Shown: piece after piece, positions 12,275 to 21,375 of the stretch
Layout of the letters: the number at the start of each line of letters is the position of its first letter
Numbering within the stretch: the stretch's first letter is position 1
Assembly (NCBI RefSeq): GCF_000003605.2
Contig: NW_003132865.1
Coordinates: 37,915 to 63,529 of the forward strand
Source: Saccoglossus kowalevskii
Lineage: Eukaryota; Hemichordata; Enteropneusta; Harrimaniidae
Reading direction: 5' to 3'
DNA length: 25,615 nucleotides
Notes under the pieces: model-generated
Told to the model about the DNA's origin: nothing
The model's input: only the letters and a program-made list of their open reading frames with translations
Database searches by the model: none
Made by a program: the position numbers and the translations under genes

Positions 12275-13015
12275 TGACGATTATTATAGTGGTTTGAGTG
12301 TGCGTCAATCTGTGAGTCGAAATAACTTTTGCAAATTGTTATTAAAGAATTAAAAATCAAGGTATAGATGAGCATTGGCAAGCCTAAAAAAAGGTTTTTG
12401 CTAGAGCAAATTCATTAATTGTATTTTTTTTTTTTTTTTGAACACTTTCCATAAATTTCAAATGTGTACATAGTACATATATAATTTGATTGTGAAAGGT
12501 GGTATCAGAATATCCATATATTTACTATTAATAACATTTACAAAACAGCAATCGTTGTGTTTATGTGAGAGTTATGGCCACTTTATTTTAAATATCTGTT
12601 TGCACTGGGTAATGATTATGCAAATTGGTAATTCTCTCAGCTTGAGTTTCACAGTTGGTCAGGAAAACTCGAAATTAACTAGCTTCTAGAGTGTTGCTTT
12701 GTTTCCTGTGAACTTGTACACTATGTTGGATGGTTGATATTGTCAGAACTAAACATAATATAAAAAGAAAGAGAGAAAAAACATTGATAATGCCCATTTT
12801 AAATAATAAATAATCATTTACACATCAGTATGTGGATAATTTTAAATCATTTATTAATATATTCTTTTAATATTAATATAGAGCCTTCAAATTGTAAAAG
12901 TGTATGAATCTTCCTACTTATTGCAACCATGACAACAACTAACACTTTTGATAATTAAAATAAGCTATAAAGTTATTATAAATAAAGTTGTCATTGCTTT
13001 ATAAAGGTTCACAAA
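12275..13015. other. AT-rich intergenic DNA
   Basis: Between the foldback repeat and the minisatellite I see only AT-rich sequence with a poly-T run at about 12425..12439 and no coding or structured feature. Confidence 0.4.
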
Positions 13016-13463
13016 AACCTTGGAACTGCAGTGTGTGGTTCATTAATAACCTTGGAACTGCAGTGTGTGGTTCATTAATAACCTTGGAACTGCAGTGTGT
13101 GGTTCATTAATAACCTTGGAACTGCAGTGTGTGGTTCATTAATAACCTTGGAACTGCAGTGTGTGGTTCATTAATAACCTTGGAACTGCAGTGTGTGGTT
13201 CATTAATAACCTTGGAACTGCAGTGTGTGGTTCATTAATAACCTTGGAACTGCAGTGTGTGGTCCATTAATAACCTTGGAACTGCAGTGTGTGGTTCATT
13301 AATAACCTTGGAACTGCAGTGTGTGGTTCATTAATAACCTTGGAACTGCAGTGTGTGGTTCATTAATAACCTTGGAACTGCAGTGTGTGGTTCATTAATA
13401 ACCTTGGAACTGCAGTGTGTGGTTCATTAATAACCTTGGAACTGCAGTGTGTGGTTCATTAAT
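13016..13463. repeat. 32-bp minisatellite, 14 near-identical copies
   Basis: The unit begins AACCTTGGAACTGCAGTGTG and ends TCATTAAT. Fourteen copies fit exactly (448 bases). The only difference I see is one T-to-C change (GGTCC for GGTTC) in copy 8, near 13263. Each unit contains the palindrome CTGCAG. Such uniformity points to recent expansion or homogenisation. It lies about 930 bp upstream of the PQBP1 start codon and directly left of a foldback element. Confidence 0.97.
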
Positions 13464-13474
13464 AACAAATAAAA

Positions 13475-14096
13475 ATGCTCAATTGTTTGAGTTACTTTGA
13501 GTTACACCTACATTTTAGAAACCACGCCCAGTTTTGCGAGACATCCTCCAAATTGTAACTCAATTCTCAATTAACAGAATTTCTAGTTACGGGGAAATAT
13601 AAAATGTTAAACAAAACAAAACATATATGTTGCCCGTAACTCGTAGTTCAGTTAAAGGGTGGTAGTCGTACCACGCATGCGCAAGATATATGGGTATCAT
13701 CATATAAAAAAAGATGGCGACTTTGACTGTTGTGCAGATCAACGAGTACAAAATGAGAGGTTACAAAGCTTTAATTAAGAATTTTCAGGTGTATGGAAGG
13801 AGTCTATCAGAAAAGCGCATTGGATTCAAGTTGTGGGAAAATCAATGTTTATCAACACAAATGTCGCACATGCGTGGCGCGAAAACTACTGTACTTTAAC
13901 TGTTAATTAAAGTTTGAGTTATGTGGACGTTAAACAACAGGAACAATTTATGTTGCTCGTAACTCAAAGTTTGGTTAATATTTAATTGAACATTGAGTTA
14001 CAATTTTGGCATGTTTTCGCCAAAGTGGACATGGTTTCTAAAATATGGGCATGGTCAAGTTTGTAATTTGATGTTTTTGTAACTCAATTCAGCATC
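13475..14096. mobile_element. ~620-bp foldback (MITE-like) element
   Basis: The left arm (about 13475..13660) and right arm (about 13900..14096) are inverted copies. Matching blocks, in order, are ATGCT(C/G)AATTG...GAGTTAC, TTTTAGAAACCA.G.CCA, AATTGTAACTCAAT.(C/T)TCAATTAA, and a GTAACTCG/CGAGTTAC-like block near TATGTTGC. The centre holds a 61-codon plus-strand ORF (13714..13899) starting with AAGATGGCG and of unknown nature, preceded by ACGCATGCGCAAG. No transposase is present, so it is non-autonomous. I could not establish a target-site duplication. It ends about 300 bp before the PQBP1 start codon and may contribute to the promoter. Confidence 0.65.
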
Positions 14097-14253
14097 TCCA
14101 AAAAATCTTTTAATAACAAATACATCTGTATACATGTAACAACCATGTATATTTCTCTCATTTTAAGATTGTGTGCACGTGGTACAGATCCCAAGTAAAC
14201 TCGTACCTCGGAAATTAGCATTGCGGGATAAGGTAAAAGTCGATAGTTTAGTT

Positions 14254-14280
14254 TACCCATAATGCAATATTTCTTCCAAT
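14254..14280 (+). promoter_or_regulatory. Candidate PQBP1 promoter motifs
   Basis: TACCCATAATGCA (14254..14266) resembles the conserved half of the ZNF143/Staf site (CCCATAATGC), a common signal near the starts of housekeeping genes. A CCAAT box follows at 14276..14280. Both are 115-145 bp before the start codon. This is motif evidence only. Confidence 0.3.
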
Positions 14281-14396
14281 GACGAATTGAAAGCGAGGTT
14301 TGTGGTTTGCGTCCGAGATTTGTACTCCGAAGGGAACTCGATCGTCGCAAAACAAATATATCAAAGCTGTTTCTTTTCTGGTAATTATATTCAAGG

Positions 14397-14463
14397 ATGC
14401 CCTTACCGCCAGCACTCGTTGCACGCCTAAAGCAGAGAGGACTGATCAAGCAAGATAGTGAAG
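14397..14463 (+). CDS. PQBP1: PQBP1 first coding exon (polyglutamine-binding protein 1)
   Basis: This 67-base exon starts ATGCCCTTACCGCCAGCACT and encodes MPLPPALVARLKQRGLIKQ plus a few more residues, ending in phase 1 before a GTAAAA donor at 14464. The N-terminus MPLPxALxxRLxxRGIxK is the conserved beginning of PQBP1, a nuclear WW-domain protein that binds the spliceosomal protein U5-15kD/TXNL4A through its C-terminus and acts in pre-mRNA splicing. The start has a purine at -3 (AAGG before ATG). The acidic segment, the WW domain (WYKV..) and the C-terminus should be in later exons, which I could not find in this window. The short length means recognition rests on about 19 residues. The 140-codon ORF on the opposite strand is a shadow. 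Confidence 0.72.
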
Positions 14464-14697
14464 GTAAAATATTGCATTTATAATACCCGATCAAGACACT
14501 GTTCATTTACAAATGATTGAACCCAACACTCTGTTATGTTACACGAATGGGTGGGATGGGGGTGACTTCAGGTAAACCACAGTGGCACGGTTCTAGAAGC
14601 CTTACCGACACACGAATTGGTGACGTCACAAAATACATGACCTTCAATCGGGGTTGTCTCCTCGGTATATACGAATTGGTATATACAAATTACAATA
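14464..14697 (+). other. Start of PQBP1 intron 1
   Basis: This non-coding sequence lies after the donor, with no recognisable exon. If the gene model is right, everything from here rightwards, including several transposons, is intronic until the next PQBP1 exon or the window edge. Confidence 0.5.
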
Positions 14698-15042
14698 AAG
14701 ATACTTAAGACATTACACATAAAATCAATTTATCTGAACTCAACAGGATGTGTTAAACTTAAACAGGGTGTAACAGACAGCTTCACAATTAATAGAGGAA
14801 TTAGACAAGGAGATGGACTTAGCCCACTCATTTTCAATATCTATGTAAATGACATTAAAACATCATTAGACTTGGCTCCGAATGACCCACCAAGTCTCTT
14901 AAACACAAGTCTCCCATGTCTGCTATATGCAGACGACCTTGTAGTATTATCCCAATCACATACTGGCTTACAAAATGCCATAAATTCTCTTGAAACTTAC
15001 TGTCAGAAATGGAAACTCAATATTAATATCTCTAAAGTTTGG
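14698..15042 (+). pseudogene. LINE reverse transcriptase fragment
   Basis: This is about 115 codons of the palm of a non-LTR retrotransposon reverse transcriptase, open in one frame. Motifs in order are INRGIRQGDGLSPLIFNIYVND (around 14785..14850), the catalytic LLYADDLVVLS (YADD at about 14925..14936) and LETYCQKWKLNINISK. It begins near KILKTLHIKS and stops abruptly at NISK, where the usual KTK..V segment should follow. The fragment is thus truncated on both sides. The clade could be CR1-, Jockey- or RTE-like, but I cannot decide. It has the same orientation as PQBP1. The downstream junction at about 15042 abuts minus-strand SGNH-like sequence. Confidence 0.85.
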
Positions 15043-15205
15043 TATTGCCATATTGTTAGATCCTGGTGGATACAGTGATACTTGTTGGCTGTTGTTGGTA
15101 TTGTACTCATGGATTTTGTCAACAGTAGTGGTCTGCATATTTCCACTTATCACATTGTTGATACTTGACACTGTTGTTGTGTCTTGTGATGATTCATTAT
15201 TGTGT

Positions 15206-15699
15206 TGAACTTTTACTCTTAATATTTTTGGGTTTAGTGGTTCTTTGATGTCTTAAATATTGTGACAATTGTCTTGGATGGTAATCTGGTCTACTGCTGT
15301 AGTTGGTTTCTTCAGTGCTGTCACCAGAATAGTAACCATATTTGCTTGATATAACATAGATGAGGCTAGATTGCAGAATTTTAGTACTGATGTCATTAAG
15401 GTGGATGCAATCTTGATGGTAGAGTTTCTTTGTTTTTTATAATTTCCTGTGATTCACAAATTCGATGTATTCTTCATTTTCTACTCTTGGACTTGATTTC
15501 CACGTTGACTTTCTTAATCTGTTCATTTAATTCTGCATTGCCTCTAGGAAGAATACCAGAAATGATGATTGTACCAGCTTCATGTATTTCGGATTCTGTA
15601 TATTGTATTAGCTGCGTAGTCACTTCAACAACTTTATCATCCTCTTTATTATTTGCAATGTCATTGCTTCCAACGTGGTAGCTAACCTTATTGAAAGTC
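15206..15699 (-). pseudogene. SGNH-hydrolase-like domain, interrupted and frameshifted
   Basis: Minus-strand translation gives FNKVSYHVGSNDIANN..., with block III GxND as GSND, then ISGILPRGNAELNEQIKKVN. After a frame change comes LYHQDCIHLNDISTKIL, whose DCIH matches the D-x-x-H catalytic block V of SGNH/GDSL-type esterases. A polar S/T/K-rich tail continues to about 15206. Similar SGNH domains occur in proteins of invertebrate retrotransposons (for example the esterase-like ORF1 of some CR1 elements) and in uncharacterised animal proteins. The frame is broken between blocks III and V, so it is not functional. At 15699 it is cut by a TTAA-flanked transposon. The next upstream codons reappear at 19913..19957. 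Remaining minus-strand sequence, 15043..15205, continues in another frame without a recognisable domain. Confidence 0.7.
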
Positions 15700-15703
15700 T
15701 TAA
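15700..15703. repeat. Left TTAA target-site copy
   Basis: TTAA directly precedes the terminal GGTAGAGATGCAGT of the inverted arm. It is paired with TTAA at 19909..19912. Confidence 0.8.
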
Positions 15704-16040
15704 GGTAGAGATGCAGTGTATTTGTGAATTTCAATCAAAAATAGTTTTTTTCATTTTTTATATAGATTTTTATCTTAAAGAACATTCTGTGAAAATTTGA
15801 CCAATGAATTCTTATTGGAACACCGTTAAAATTGCTGGTTATTTTCTGGATAAAAATAAAAAAACACTCACACATGGCAATGTTTATGTCCAATTGCCTA
15901 ATTTGCATGTAAGTAAGTAAGTAAGCAAATAACAAGACCTTTGATTGACAATATGCAAATCGAGATTGTACGGGTCATAGTTCATTCAATCACGCACATG
16001 TGCAATTATTCTCAAATCAGTTCTCGCTCGCTAGCAAACC

Positions 16041-16525
16041 AAACATTATATTTCCTCAGCGTTTTTTCCTAATTTTTATCATTACATTATGCGTGGTGTG
16101 AAAAGAAAGAGAGGTAGAAAGAAGATTCAGAAGATTTCTATGTTGGAAGAGGCAAAAGCTACACTGAATGCCTCAGACCGCCGAACGAAAAACAAAATCG
16201 ATGTGAGCGTCCAAACGTGACTTTCCCTGAAGGCGTGAATCCGAATTTCTGATTGACTGAGAGATTTTATTTTTAAATAATTGTTTTCAAAAAATAAACT
16301 GAGCATGTGGAGAATAATTTAACATTATTTACAGTGATAACAGCTCATTGTCGAAACGAAGCTTACCTATTCATGCCAGTCACAATAAACATCATACTCT
16401 TGAATAGGCGTCAATGACTACGGTAAAACTTAGACTCTGATTTAGGCGTCAGGAATGATTGAAATGTCCGAAAAATGACGCCAAAATACACCTTAAAAGT
16501 CCCATTTTATTTTTTTCTAAATCCC
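16041..16525. other. 485-bp segment present only in the left arm
   Basis: The right arm reads straight from GCTAGCAAACC into ATCCCGAATTT. The left arm has 485 extra bases between the same two sequences. Its edges carry similar AAACC/AAATCCC, so it may be an insertion in the left arm or, equally, a deletion in the right arm between short direct repeats. It carries the 43-codon ORF at 16089..16220. Confidence 0.75.
16089..16220 (+). CDS. Small basic ORF (43 aa), unknown
   Basis: The ORF starts ATGCGTGGTGTG and encodes a peptide with a strongly basic start (RGVKRKRGRKKIQK) followed by a charged helix-like stretch (MLEEAKATLNASDRR). The basic run resembles a nuclear-localisation or DNA-binding segment, so it could be the first exon or remnant of a transposase. 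It is too short to assign, and it may not be a gene at all. Confidence 0.25.
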   Translation: MRGVKRKRGRKKIQKISMLEEAKATLNASDRRTKNKIDVSVQT

Positions 16526-16985
16526 ATCCCGAATTTATGGCAGAATCAAATAAGGAACACGTGAGCTTTGATTCTAACCGGATATATTGCACTGGGTTGG
16601 GGAGATACAAACTTTCATGTATCTTTTGTCCAATGGGTACCTGTACTTCGATCATTCGCAAGTTTTGCTAGGTGGTGCGAGACAGCTTTGTTTGCAACCG
16701 GACGAACTCCGTTTAATTCAATGAAAATAAATTGCAGAGGTACGCTAAAATTAATTGAAAACAAGCAAATAATTTCCATGAAAAATAAATCACAGAGAGA
16801 GGTGACTTGATACATTAACAACTCTTTTGACCTATCAGTTTTGTGCTGACCTTTTCTCTTCTGACTGATGTTCTGTTTTCCTTGTCATAATACTTACTGA
16901 TTGATGACTTTGTTTTGATTTTGATTTTTTTAGCCTACAACTTGGTCAGGACCTTTGCTTTTACCATGAAACATGGGGAAGTTTA

Positions 16986-19114
16986 CGTCAATTTGACGAA
17001 CATTCCATTTTTTTTTAAACTAACGAAGCACACTGTCTAGCATCCCTATTTTTTTCATTTGCTGATTTCTATTCTGAAAAATTTTACTTTAATTTTGCAC
17101 TTTAAAAATACATGTATGTCAGATTTCCAACACTAATTATTTAAAACCGGTCTAAATTTTAGAACTTTTTTGGTAGGTGCGGGAGCTCTCTTCTTGCAGG
17201 CGACCGATGCCAATATTACAACAGCATGTTTTGTACGTACATGTACATCCATAAGCTGATTGTCTGCGACTGTCTTGGAAAATCCCTGAATAGTGCGTAC
17301 CGAAATCGAAATAAATAATTGCCTCCTTAAAAAACAAACAGAATTCAAATATTTCTTTTAACAAATATGTTGCAGTGGAAAAAATGGGATTGGAAATGCT
17401 GAACAAAACTTCTGTGCCTCGCGTTTCGATTCTAGGGTTACGCGATCATTCATTATTGTGTGTTCGCTTCCTGGATTTGGTTCTCAATACTACATAAAAT
17501 CATTGAGGATAAATAATTTAATATCCCACTTTGTACTCTTCACGATAAACCATAGGCTTTGAAATACTCGTAGATTTTTTATTGAAAATACATGGAAGAG
17601 AAGCCATGATGTTTTGGTCGTGATAAAAGGTCACCTTCTTAGAACCGCCCCCTGTTTAATAATTCATTAGATGACGTCATATTTACTGGGCATTGCCACA
17701 TGATTTTACCGACCCCATCAAAACACTGGTACAAATGACGTGTTTCTGATTTATATATTCAAGAGCAGTTGTTCTGGTTTTACATCAAATGTAAAGTCTA
17801 GAAAGTCTGACGAAGTGTGACAAAGCAGTAATTCCCAGTTTATTGTGCAAATATGCAAATTAGCATTTTTCTTGTCATCTATTTTTGGTGAATTCTTGGG
17901 TTTTAAATTAAGGTATAGATGCATGTTCGTGGGCACTCGGAGTGAATTTTTTTTTTTTTTTTTGCTTTTCTTACCCAGACAGTCTTGGCTAGATAGCGTT
18001 GGAATTTCGGAGCATTGTCAATGCTGGAACATGCCCAAAAATGGATTTTAAAATATAGGGAATCAAGGCACGCGTATGTGATTAAAAGTCCCGAAAGTTT
18101 GTTTACGTTGCTCTTTGATTGACAAGTCACTGTTGATGTTATATGCAAATGAGTTGCTGGCCTCAGTTACGGTGCGGCGATGTGTAACTTCCTGTCCGCG
18201 ACCCTGTTTAACTTACCTCAAGCGCTACCAACTAGTCTTGCAAACTACAAAAAAAAAGACAAGACGTAGACGCTTCCAGCATGCAAGCGGAATACAAAAA
18301 ACATACAGTTGTAAATGATAAACTTTTTCACCCTTATCTCGCAACATGTCTACAACTTCTAGCCTTGTAGCTTCCAGTGGAATACTGTTAAATAATTTTT
18401 TTCACGCATTTTTTTCTCCGAAGGCATTATAAAACTGACTAATTTTACATTTGCCGTTTCGCTGTAACGATCACCGTGCTGATAGCATTGCGATGTAGTA
18501 GTGGATAAGTACCATTCAGACCATTGCTGTGCTGTCATCGATAACTAACTTTTCAGTGGCAAAATACACAAACGTGAAATGCTCGGTTACTTAAAAATAA
18601 AAAATAACCCGAAAATTACAGAAACATCGGCAACAATATGCTGTTTTTAAACACCGCGGAAAAATCACGCACTCTGCGAAGCCATCTTGGTTACCTTAAT
18701 CGGAAACCCCCTTGTCAGCTAGCATGCATCTGTAGTGATGTAGCAAAGTACGTTGTACGGTCGTGCTCGGCGACCTTTGGTACTATGGCACTCTATGAAT
18801 GAGGTATTTCCAGAGGTCAGGGTTCGTTTTAATTTTTTTCGACCCATCGCGTCTGCTCGTAGTTGAATGAAAACTGTTTCGATTTACAATAGTTGTCTTC
18901 CATTTCCGTTGTGTAGCAAAATATTACGGCCCATTTCAACCTGGCCGTCTAACTTCGCACGATCCATTTCACCGGAGGTCGTGAAAAACTGCGTCATACA
19001 GAGTATTTGTTAAAGGTTTGAGGAAAGGTAAATTTAGATTCAACCCACCAAATGGGGATCGCTATGTTTGTATAACTGTATGAATATCTCATCGGCTTTA
19101 CGTAATCCATTGTG
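16986..19114. other. Loop of the TTAA element; no transposase recognised
   Basis: This is about 2.1 kb of AT-rich sequence between the arms. ORFs up to 84 codons occur on both strands with no motif I can name, and poly-T/poly-A runs are frequent (for example about 17947..17963). ATTGACA...ATATGCAAAT near 18118 repeats a motif of the arms (about 15944..15959). A transposase with introns, heavily decayed, cannot be excluded. Confidence 0.4.
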
Positions 19115-19908
19115 CCCCTCCCTAACTTACCCATTTTTCACGGAAAAAGCAAAGGTCGTGGCCGAGTTGCAGGCTAAAAAACTCAGTATAAAGTATTATG
19201 ACAAGGGAAAAAAAACATCAGACGCGGAGAAGCGGTCAGCGCGTCAAAAGTGTTGTTACCGTAATGTATCAAGTTACCTTTCTCTGTGATTTATTTTTCA
19301 TTGAAATTATTTGCTTGTTTTCAATTAATTTTAGCGTACCTCTGCAATTTATTTTAGCATTGTCAGTTGTTTGCTTCATTGAATTAAACGAAGTTCGTCC
19401 GGTTGCAAACAAAGCTGTCTCACACCACCTAGCAAAACTTGCGAATGATAGAAGTACAGGTACCCATTGGACAAAAGATACACAAAAGTTTGTATCTCCC
19501 CGATCCAGTGCAATATATCCGGTTAGAATCAAAGCTCATGTGTCCCTTATTTGAGGGACCAGATTCTGCCGTAAATTCGGGATGGTTTGCTAGCGAGCAA
19601 GAACTGATTTGAGAATAATTGCATATGCGCGTGAATTGAATGAACTATGACCCGTACAATCTCGATTTGCATATTGTCAATTAAAGGTTCTGTTATTTGG
19701 TTACTCATGCAAATTAGGCAATTGGACATAAACATTGCCATGTGCGAGTGTTTTTTATTTTTAACCAGAAAATAAACAGCAATTTTAACGGTGTTCCAAT
19801 AAGAATTCATTGGTCAAATTTTCACAGAATGTTCTTTAGATAAAAATCTATATAAAAAACGAAAAAACTATTTTTGATTGAAATTCACAAATAAACTGCA
19901 TCTCTACC
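19115..19908 (-). repeat. Right inverted arm of the TTAA element
   Basis: This is the inverted copy of the left arm, lacking its 485-bp segment. On the plus strand, its inner end has a coding-like run (KAKVVAELQAKKLSIKYYDK, about 19147..19206, then KRSARQKC) that is broken in the left arm. It may be a transposase remnant. A 26-base difference near 19360..19375 (TAGCATTGTCAGTTGTTTGC) is absent from the left arm. Confidence 0.85.
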
Positions 19909-19912
19909 TTAA
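19909..19912. repeat. Right TTAA target-site copy
   Basis: TTAA directly follows the terminal ...CTGCATCTCTACC of the right arm and pairs with 15700..15703. Confidence 0.8.
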
Positions 19913-19957
19913 ACAATTGTTTTTTTACATGATTGTTCATTTTAGAAAAAGGTAACT
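19913..19957 (-). pseudogene. Upstream flank of the interrupted SGNH-like sequence
   Basis: Read on the minus strand, this stretch encodes MNNHVKKQLF-like codons that lead, across one TTAA copy, in frame into KTFNKVSYHVGSND at 15699. Further upstream the frame continues a few codons (ELPFSK) to a stop. No earlier SGNH block I (GDS) was recognised in 19960..20300. This is inferred from reading-frame continuity and the TTAA duplication. Confidence 0.5.
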
Positions 19958-19979
19958 CATTTCATAAAATTTGGCCTTA

Positions 19980-20590
19980 TTAACAAATGACAACACATGT
20001 CATTGTTTAAGGTTGAGATTAGTGGCATAATAAGAGCATTTTTGATGTACACATTGCAGCTCTTGCTGTTTCTTGCATGTGACAAAAATCCGCCTAAATC
20101 ACAAGAAAATTGTAGTCGGTCAAACAATGGTCATGAAAAAGTAAGAATGAGTACAGCCAGCCATGCCAATGTGGTGAATGAAATGCAGTTTTTTGCATGG
20201 CTTTCTGCTCAATATTATACAGTGTGTGGTAGCCTATACAATCAATGGCTTGGTCACAAATGATTAATCATAATCACATACTTCATAGACACTATAACAT
20301 TACATTAGTGGGCAACGACTATAAATCATATCCATGCCCTAGACATGGCTACATCCGAGGTCATCATTTTGCCAATGCCATTCTTGCAATTTCATTATTG
20401 TTGGCTGCATAGACCAGACTAATGTACAAGTATTTACACATATCAGCCTTATTTTGGTTTTAGATGCTATTTTATTGAGATGCATCTTGACAACTGTGTG
20501 GCGTGAAGGACCGTGAAGGTTAGGTAATTGTTACTAGTCGTACCGTGCATGTGTACATTGCACAAATCATACGAGTTCACAGGCCATAGG
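19980..20590. other. No gene recognised
   Basis: An 88-codon plus-strand ORF (19997..20263) has no recognisable motif. The rest is AT-rich with no structured repeat that I can see. Confidence 0.35.
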
Positions 20591-20749
20591 CCGAGTAAAT
20601 CGCTGTCATCATTTATGTACGATGCCTCGACCCTCAGAAAGTGGTCAAACAGCCACTTCCGGTTTTATTTCAATCCAATATGGCTGCAAAACTAATTGAC
20701 CAATCTAAATTCTGAAAGCATGTTGCACCAGTTCACATTAGGGGCTATC

Positions 20750-20874
20750 ATTATAGAGCATTTTCACACCATTCTGTTCAGCAGTTTTCTCAAACGGCTT
20801 GACGAAAAAAGTTACGGAAGAAAGAAAAAACCGAACAATAAGAATAGGGGCCTCGCCCTTTGGGCTTGGGCCCC
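20750..20874. repeat. Interspersed repeat end with nested GC hairpin
   Basis: An A/G-rich tract (AAGTTACGGAAGAAAG...CCGAACAATAAGAAT) is followed by a strong nested hairpin at 20845..20874: outer arms AGGGGCC/GGCCCCT and inner arms GCCC/GGGC around TTT. The order (purine-rich tract, AATAAG, hairpin) resembles the repeat ends at 2484..2551 and 5282..5334. It stands immediately before the LINE fragment at 20879. Confidence 0.55.
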
Positions 20875-20878
20875 TAAA

Positions 20879-21121
20879 AATCATCATAGGTCAGCCTTAA
20901 CTAAACTTAGGTTAAGTGCCCACAATCTCCACATTGAAACTGGCAGATATACTAATAAAGATGTGACTGACAGAAAATGCCAAATCTTTCAAAACAGTGA
21001 AATTGAAGATGGAAAACTCTTTCCCCTTCAATGTGGTCATTACAGTGAACTAAGGAACAACAAAATTAAATTAACATTGTCCGTAATATCTGTTCAGCAG
21101 AACAGCATTTTATCAAACAAT
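20879..21121 (+). pseudogene. LINE ORF2 C-terminal fragment
   Basis: The frame reads HHRSALTKLRLSAHNLHIET, then GRYTNK...RKCQIFQNSEIEDGKLFPLQCGHY and SELRN. This is the conserved C-terminal region of non-LTR retrotransposon ORF2 proteins, which usually shows R..LT..R...H.L.IE.GRY...R.C..C....EDE.HF...C..Y..LR. The second zinc-binding-like Cys (C..C) and the HF pair are altered here, and the frame continues to a stop at 21122. The ORF nominally begins at 20696, but the upstream part is repeat sequence. It may be another piece of the same family as the RT fragment at 14698..15042. Confidence 0.75.
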
Positions 21122-21244
21122 TAAAATGTACACATCAGGAAACCATTATTGAAATTGGTCAACTTATCTACTACTATTTTCAAATGAGAGACCAAAGTTG
21201 AATAAGTTGAATTTACCAGCTGTCTCATATCACCACCATCCAAA

Positions 21245-21375
21245 AAAAATAATTAATAAATAAATAAATAAAATAAAAATAAATGTACATTATTTTACTT
21301 TTATTTCAACTGAATTTTCTGGGTTTTTTTTGTTTTTTTTTTTAATTTTATTATTATAATTTTATTCTATTATTT
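21245..21375. repeat. AT-only low-complexity tract
   Basis: AAATAAATAAATAAAATAAA-type A/T repeats are followed by T-rich runs. This may be the A-rich tail of the preceding LINE fragment, 120 bp after its stop codon. Confidence 0.6.

Larger units (their letters stand above)
15704..16985 (+). repeat. Left inverted arm of the TTAA element
   Basis: This pairs with 19115..19908. Outer part 15704..16040 matches 19580..19908, and inner part 16526..16985 matches 19115..19579. A small GTAAGTAAGTAAGTAAG microrepeat at about 15907..15923 is absent from the other arm. The ORFs in this part, such as those at 16449..16821, mirror ORFs in the right arm and are not genes. Similarity fades towards 16985. Confidence 0.85.
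15704..19908. mobile_element. TTAA-flanked DNA transposon with very long inverted arms
   Basis: This ~4.2-kb element is bounded by TTAA on both sides. Both termini read GGTAGAGATGCAGT(G/T)TATTTGTG going inwards, with about 29 of the first 30 bases matching. The arms are about 800 bp (right) and about 1280 bp (left, including a 485-bp extra segment) and enclose a ~2.1-kb loop. TTAA target duplication is a property of the piggyBac and Kolobok superfamilies. The termini do not begin with the CCC(T/A) typical of piggyBac. No intact transposase was recognised, only short basic ORFs, so it is non-autonomous or dead. It interrupts an SGNH-like pseudogene. Confidence 0.8.

Noticed and set aside
14084-14506. 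140-codon minus-strand ORF
   Set aside because: It runs antisense over the PQBP1 first exon and promoter and shows no domain.
16449-19554. Matching ORFs in 16449..16821 and 19198..19554 as a conserved duplicated gene
   Set aside because: They are the two inverted arms of one transposon. Similarity is equal in all frames and extends into non-coding sequence.
19997-20263. 88-codon plus-strand ORF next to the SGNH flank
   Set aside because: No motif was found and the opposite strand does not show SGNH block I either. It was left unassigned.
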